Shown piece after piece: positions 5,628 to 8,516 of a stretch of 8,516 nt of DNA. Numbering within the stretch: position 1 is the first letter of the stretch; each line of letters opens with the position of its first letter. The translations under genes and the position numbers were made by a program. The notes beneath the pieces were generated by a model. That model had not been told where the DNA came from. It saw only the letters and a program-made list of their open reading frames with translations, and did not search any database. Source of the stretch: Paludibacteraceae bacterium (GTDB lineage: Bacteria > Bacteroidota > Bacteroidia > Bacteroidales > Paludibacteraceae); NCBI GenBank assembly GCA_023227695.1, contig JALNVE010000134.1, positions 1 through 8,516 on the forward strand, in the 5' to 3' direction.

Positions 5628-7321
5628 CCCTTGCAACCATAAAATGCATACTTACTAATTTTTGTTACTGACTTTGGAATCTCAATGCTTGTCAGGCTGA
5701 CGCAATTATAAAATGCATACTCACTAATGCTTGTTACCGAAGTCGGAATTTCTATGCTTGTCAGGCTGCTGCATTCAGAAAATGCTTTATCTCTGATGCT
5801 TGTTACCGACTCTGGAATCACGATGTTCGTAAGACTGCTGCATTTATAAAATGCCCCATATCCGATGCTGGTTAAAGAGGAAGTATTTGGAATTTCGATT
5901 TTCATTAGGCTACTGCAACCCTTAAATGCATCCACACCAATGCTGGTGACTGACTCCGGAATCTCAATGCTTGTCAGGCTGCTATTAGCTGGGCATATGA
6001 TTAATTCAGTTATATCTTTATTGTATAGTATTCCATCTACAGAAGTATAATCTTTATTTTCGCTTGAAACGTTTATGCTCGTCAGACTGTCACAATCCCT
6101 AAATGCATTCTTTCCGATATTTGTAACCCCCTCTGGAATTTCGATGCTTGTTAGGTTGCTGCACTGATAAAAAGCATACTCTCCGATGCTTGTAATCGAC
6201 TCAGAAATCTCTATGCTTGTCAGGCTGCTGCAATTTTTAAATGCCGCGTCTCCGATGCTTGTAACCGACTTTGGAATCTCTATGTTTGTCAGGCTGCTGC
6301 AACCATAAAATGCATACGCTTCGATGCTTGTAACCGACTCTGGAATCACAATGCTTGTCAGGCTGGTGCAACTAGAAAATGCCTCTTCTTTGATGCTTGT
6401 AACAGAAGATGGAATTTCAATGCTTGTCAGGCTCCTGCAGCCCCCAAATGCAGAATCTCCGATGCTTGTAACCGACTCTGGAATCTCGATGCTTGTCAGT
6501 TTGCTACAACCATAAAATGCCTCTTCTTTGATGCTTGTAACAGAAGATGGAATTTCAATGCATGTCAGGCTTTGGCTATAATAAAATGCCTGCTGCCCGA
6601 TGCTTGTAACCGACTCTGGAATTACGATGCTGTTTAATCCACTAGGACAAGCTATTAATACAGTGATATCTTTATTGTATAAAACACCATCAACGGATGT
6701 AAATTTCTTATTATCACTTGAAACATTTATGCTTTTCAGACTGTCGCAAAAGGAAAAAGCACTCTCTCCGATGCTTGTAACCGACTTTGGAATCTCGATG
6801 CTGGTAAGTCTGTAGCAACCAGAAAATGCCCCATCTTCGATGTTTGTAACCGAATTAGAAATTACGATGTTTGTCAGATAGGAAGTCTTCATATACAAAA
6901 AATTGTTGATGCTTGTGACATCATAAATTTTTCCGTCTTTCTCTACTTTGCAAGGGATGATTGCAGTTTCATCTCCCCAGTCTCGTTGTCCGTACACTTT
7001 TGCCGTCATAGAGTCATCATTATAATTGAACCATAAGTTGCACTCTTCAGCCAACATTGTCAAGCAAGAATCATCTTCGAAATGCTTGAATCGGATACTG
7101 TCTATGTCATTGATATTAGCAGCTCTTTTGGTCTTGTCTTTCAGATAAACATATACGCTGTCTTTGGTAGGAGACGAAGGGTATCCCATTCCGATGCTGT
7201 CAATATAGCTGTCAACGTATGATTTCTGCGTGCCGTCCTTAAAGACAAAGGTGATGTTATTAAAAGCCATAGCTGCTATTGCCATAAGCAGTACAGCCAA
7301 ACATGTGAGTATTTTCTTCAT
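5546..7321 (-). CDS. BspA-type leucine-rich-repeat surface or secreted protein
   Basis: The 591-residue product begins with a signal peptide: MKKI, a hydrophobic core and AMA at 17-19 as a likely cleavage site. Residues 20-80 hold two copies of a strand-rich element ending in IDSIGM and IDSIRF. Residues 85-148 form a BspA-type leader. From 149 to 565 there are 15 LRRs of 23-25 residues, typified by LTSIEIPESVTSIGDSAFGG, interrupted at 195-228 and 413-448 by VSSxNKxxTSVDGxLYNKD inserts. The last 26 residues (566-591) form a cap ending TTEIIRY. BspA-like LRR proteins typically bind host matrix proteins or other bacteria; the ligand here is unknown. There is no T9SS C-terminal sorting domain, so its route past the periplasm is unclear. 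It starts 7 nt after the stop of the sorting-domain protein and is very likely co-transcribed with it. Repeat units are highly similar at the DNA level. Confidence 0.92.
   Translation of the reverse strand: MKKILTCLAVLLMAIAAMAFNNITFVFKDGTQKSYVDSYIDSIGMGYPSSPTKDSVYVYLKDKTKRAANINDIDSIRFKHFEDDSCLTMLAEECNLWFNYNDDSMTAKVYGQRDWGDETAIIPCKVEKDGKIYDVTSINNFLYMKTSYLTNIVISNSVTNIEDGAFSGCYRLTSIEIPKSVTSIGESAFSFCDSLKSINVSSDNKKFTSVDGVLYNKDITVLIACPSGLNSIVIPESVTSIGQQAFYYSQSLTCIEIPSSVTSIKEEAFYGCSKLTSIEIPESVTSIGDSAFGGCRSLTSIEIPSSVTSIKEEAFSSCTSLTSIVIPESVTSIEAYAFYGCSSLTNIEIPKSVTSIGDAAFKNCSSLTSIEISESITSIGEYAFYQCSNLTSIEIPEGVTNIGKNAFRDCDSLTSINVSSENKDYTSVDGILYNKDITELIICPANSSLTSIEIPESVTSIGVDAFKGCSSLMKIEIPNTSSLTSIGYGAFYKCSSLTNIVIPESVTSIRDKAFSECSSLTSIEIPTSVTSISEYAFYNCVSLTSIEIPKSVTKISKYAFYGCKGLKTAKVPEGLDISDAKFPSTTEIIRY
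5627..6877 (-). repeat. Tandem LRR-coding repeats, 69-bp unit with a 138-bp higher order
   Basis: The segment encodes residues 149-565 of the LRR protein as units of about 69 bp, most containing GATGCTTGTAACCGACTC-like sequence on the plus strand. Positions 6376-6423 are identical to 6514-6561 over 48 bp, and identity resumes for 9 bp after one mismatch. The offset is 138 bp, exactly two units. Confidence 0.9.
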
Positions 7322-7328
7322 ATCGCTG

Positions 7329-7787
7329 TTATTTCTTTAAGAATTTTACAATTTTATCGTTCACCTTCAACAGGTAAGATCCTGTCTGCAAAGAAGAGAC
7401 GTTGATTTGGCGGGCTTTGGCCTGCATAAGCTTGTTGCCTGCAAGGTCCATCACGATGATGTCTACATCGCCGTCAATACCGTCCACAAAGATTATATCT
7501 TCTACTGGGTTGGGATAAACAGAAACTGTTGAAGAGGAGATAGATGAAACAGATGAGAACTCACCGCTGCCAAACACAAGTGTACGGAACCCGTTTGAGG
7601 TTTCACCTTCGGTTTTGATAACGTCCATTGTAGGGAGATCACCTCCCTGAAATTTCACGCTTAAGACATCTGCAATGGGGAAGGTTTCCTTAGAATTATC
7701 GGCCCTGATACCTATCATGTCTGCTGCCTGTACTGCTGTTGCTGCAGCCATTACCGCAAGGGCTAAGAGATATTTTTTTAATACCAT
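7329..7787 (-). CDS. Short secreted protein with T9SS type A sorting domain and almost no cargo
   Basis: The 152-residue protein has a signal peptide (KK at 4-5, hydrophobic 7-18, VQA at 19-21 as a likely cleavage site). Residues 22-86 are a short strand-rich stretch, ADMIGIRADNSKETFPIADV and following, then a Ser-rich linker. Residues 87-152 are a type A T9SS sorting domain: VYPNPVEDIIFVDG, DIIVMDLAGNKLMQAKA, INVSSLQTGSYLLKV and the basic end VKFLKK. Such domains normally direct a large N-terminal cargo across the outer membrane and are then cleaved; here the mature part is only about 65 residues. It is the first gene of a pair with the LRR gene, 7 nt apart. It could be a tiny surface protein, a partner that helps the LRR protein reach the surface, or the remnant of a larger gene. 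The signal peptide and sorting domain are clear; the role is not. Confidence 0.88.
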   Translation of the reverse strand: MVLKKYLLALAVMAAATAVQAADMIGIRADNSKETFPIADVLSVKFQGGDLPTMDVIKTEGETSNGFRTLVFGSGEFSSVSSISSSTVSVYPNPVEDIIFVDGIDGDVDIIVMDLAGNKLMQAKARQINVSSLQTGSYLLKVNDKIVKFLKK

Positions 7788-7964
7788 AAAGATTTAATTA
7801 ATTTGAATTCAGTCTTCAGTTCTGTTCATTCAGCACGGAGCTTTATTAACTTCACCTGGAAAATTTCGTAAAAATACATTATTATTTCGAATGTAACATT
7901 ATTAACGAATCACAACTTCTTTTTCGAGTAAATGTCATTCATTGTCAAGAGATAATATCGCCTT
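7788..7964. other. Intergenic region expected to hold the promoter of the sorting-domain/LRR pair
   Basis: No gene is visible here. On the minus strand a TATTTTTA at 7878-7871, close to TAnnTTTG, lies about 85 nt before the ATG at 7787, but no TTTG partner is convincing, so no promoter is called. The sequence is AT-rich near 7870-7915. Confidence 0.4.
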
Positions 7965-8103
7965 TATCCACAAAAAAGGATGCCGAAACCGACATCCTTT
8001 TCTCTTATAATTTATCAGATTTTAGTATCTGATGATTTCCGTAGTTGATGGGAATTTTGCATCTGATATATCCAAACCTTCAGGCACTTTGGCGGTTTTG
8101 AGG
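7965..8103 (-). repeat. Dispersed repeat copy 2: LRR 3' end plus terminator
   Basis: This is the 139-bp counterpart of 5488-5627, at about 95% identity by eye across terminator, stop codon and the last 26 codons. Similarity drops to ordinary LRR-unit level beyond 8103. Confidence 0.92.
7972..8001 (-). terminator. Rho-independent terminator after the LRR fragment (repeat copy 2)
   Basis: It has the same stem as the copy at 5495-5525, with AAAGGATG (7975-7982) paired to CATCCTTT (7993-8000) and an inner C-G/G-C extension. Six A's on the plus strand give the T-run. It would also protect the downstream two-gene unit from read-through. Confidence 0.87.
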
Positions 8104-8398
8104 TTTTCGCAAAAATAAAACACCCCAATTCCAATGCTGGTAACAGAAGCTGGAATCTCGATGCTCGTAAGACTTCTGCAATTTTCAAATGCATAATTTT
8201 CGATGCTGGTTACTGAAGATGGAATTTCGATGCTTGTCAGGTTTATGCAACCCGAAAATGCTTCATCTCCAATATTAGTGACAGAAGCCGGAATCTGGAG
8301 GCTCGTTAAACCACCAGGGCATGCAATTAATTCAGTAATATCTTTATTGTACAAAACTCCATTCACAGATGTATAGTTCTCGTTTTCACTTGAAATGT
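8022..8398 (-). pseudogene. 5'-truncated BspA-type LRR gene fragment
   Basis: The frame encodes the end of an LRR protein: a VSSxN-type insert (DISSENENYTSVNGVLYNKD), three 23-residue LRRs beginning LTSLQIPASVTNIGDEAFSG, and the cap ending TTEIIRY, identical over its last 26 residues to the full gene. Similarity to the insert of the full gene starts near 8398; two codons upstream of that the frame meets a TGA (8408-8406). There is no signal peptide. The only nearby start is a GTG at 8366 inside the insert motif, which is an ordinary Val in the paralogue. It therefore looks like a fragment cut off by recombination or insertion, not an intact gene. It could still serve as a sequence donor for the intact LRR gene 234 bp plus one gene away. 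Confidence 0.8.
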
Positions 8399-8425
8399 CG
8401 GGGATTCAAATTGATAATGCAACTT

Positions 8426-8432
8426 GAGGAGG
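8426..8432 (+). promoter_or_regulatory. Strong Shine-Dalgarno sequence GAGGAGG
   Basis: GAGGAGG lies 6 nt before the ATG at 8439 with ideal spacing. Such a strong site is unusual in this window, where other starts lack one. Confidence 0.4.
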
Positions 8433-8438
8433 AAAAAA

Positions 8439-8516
8439 ATGGGTCAGGTAGAAAAAATATTTTTCAGAGCAGAAAGAGAAGAGAAAATCTCCCTCTTTCC
8501 AGTTGCCCTGTGGAGA
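8439..8516 (+). CDS. Possible ORF start on the plus strand, runs off right edge
   Basis: An ATG preceded by GAGGAGG opens a frame of 26 codons, MGQVEKIFFRAEREEKISLF and onward, with no stop before the window ends. I do not recognise it. Support is the ribosome-binding site and the open frame only; 26 codons without a stop is weak evidence. It sits about 40 nt beyond the truncation point of the LRR fragment and may belong to the DNA that joined there. Confidence 0.3.
   Translation, partial: MGQVEKIFFRAEREEKISLFPVALWR

Noticed and set aside
6324..6815. Plus-strand open frames with repeated MLVTDSGI over the LRR gene
   Set aside because: They are antisense shadows of the 69-bp LRR-coding repeats.
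5627..6877. CRISPR-like regular repeats
   Set aside because: The 69-bp periodicity is in frame with 23-residue LRRs and there are no unrelated spacers.
7964..7972. TTATCCACA, an exact DnaA-box 9-mer, and CTATCCACA at 5487-5495
   Set aside because: Both lie in the duplicated terminator repeat; they are single sites with no cluster, no AT-rich unwinding tract and no dnaA nearby, so they are not evidence of an origin.

Overview
The window most likely comes from a member of the Bacteroidales, of a lineage that has the type IX secretion system (T9SS), such as a Prevotella- or Porphyromonas-like organism. Three things point there: a small exported protein ending in a type A T9SS sorting domain, BspA-type leucine-rich-repeat (LRR) proteins, and genes that mostly lack Shine-Dalgarno sites. 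Apart from one possible ORF at the right edge, every supported gene lies on the minus strand, so transcription runs from high to low coordinates.

Right part (about 5490-8516), accessory surface region. At the far right is a 5'-truncated LRR gene fragment (8022-8398) with its own terminator. After a 234-nt gap comes a two-gene unit: a 152-aa secreted protein that is little more than a signal peptide, a short segment and a T9SS sorting domain (7329-7787), then 7 nt later a 591-aa LRR protein (5546-7321) that has a signal peptide but no recognisable sorting domain. The fragment and the full LRR gene share about 140 bp covering their last 26 codons and the terminator. This looks like duplication or gene conversion and is the most interesting part of the window. 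A short ORF led by a strong Shine-Dalgarno sequence begins on the plus strand just beyond the truncation point and runs off the edge.

Middle (4011-5545). A 410-bp AT-rich intergenic region holds a 17-bp palindrome and possible promoters. It is followed by dnaN, the replication sliding clamp, which has its own strong terminator at 3950-3982.

Left part (134-3887), a housekeeping operon: a DEDDh 3'-5' exonuclease, the tRNA1(Val) m6A37 methyltransferase TrmN6, an MtaD-like MTA/SAH deaminase and an SseB-family protein. The gaps are 5, 89 and 24 nt, and the operon ends at a bidirectional terminator (131-166). TrmN6 releases S-adenosylhomocysteine and the deaminase family can act on it, so the two may be metabolically linked (inference).

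Extreme left (1-about 119). Just past that terminator begins what looks like an IS3-family insertion sequence: the first 25 codons of a probable transposase OrfA on the minus strand, running off the window, with a hairpin next to its start codon.
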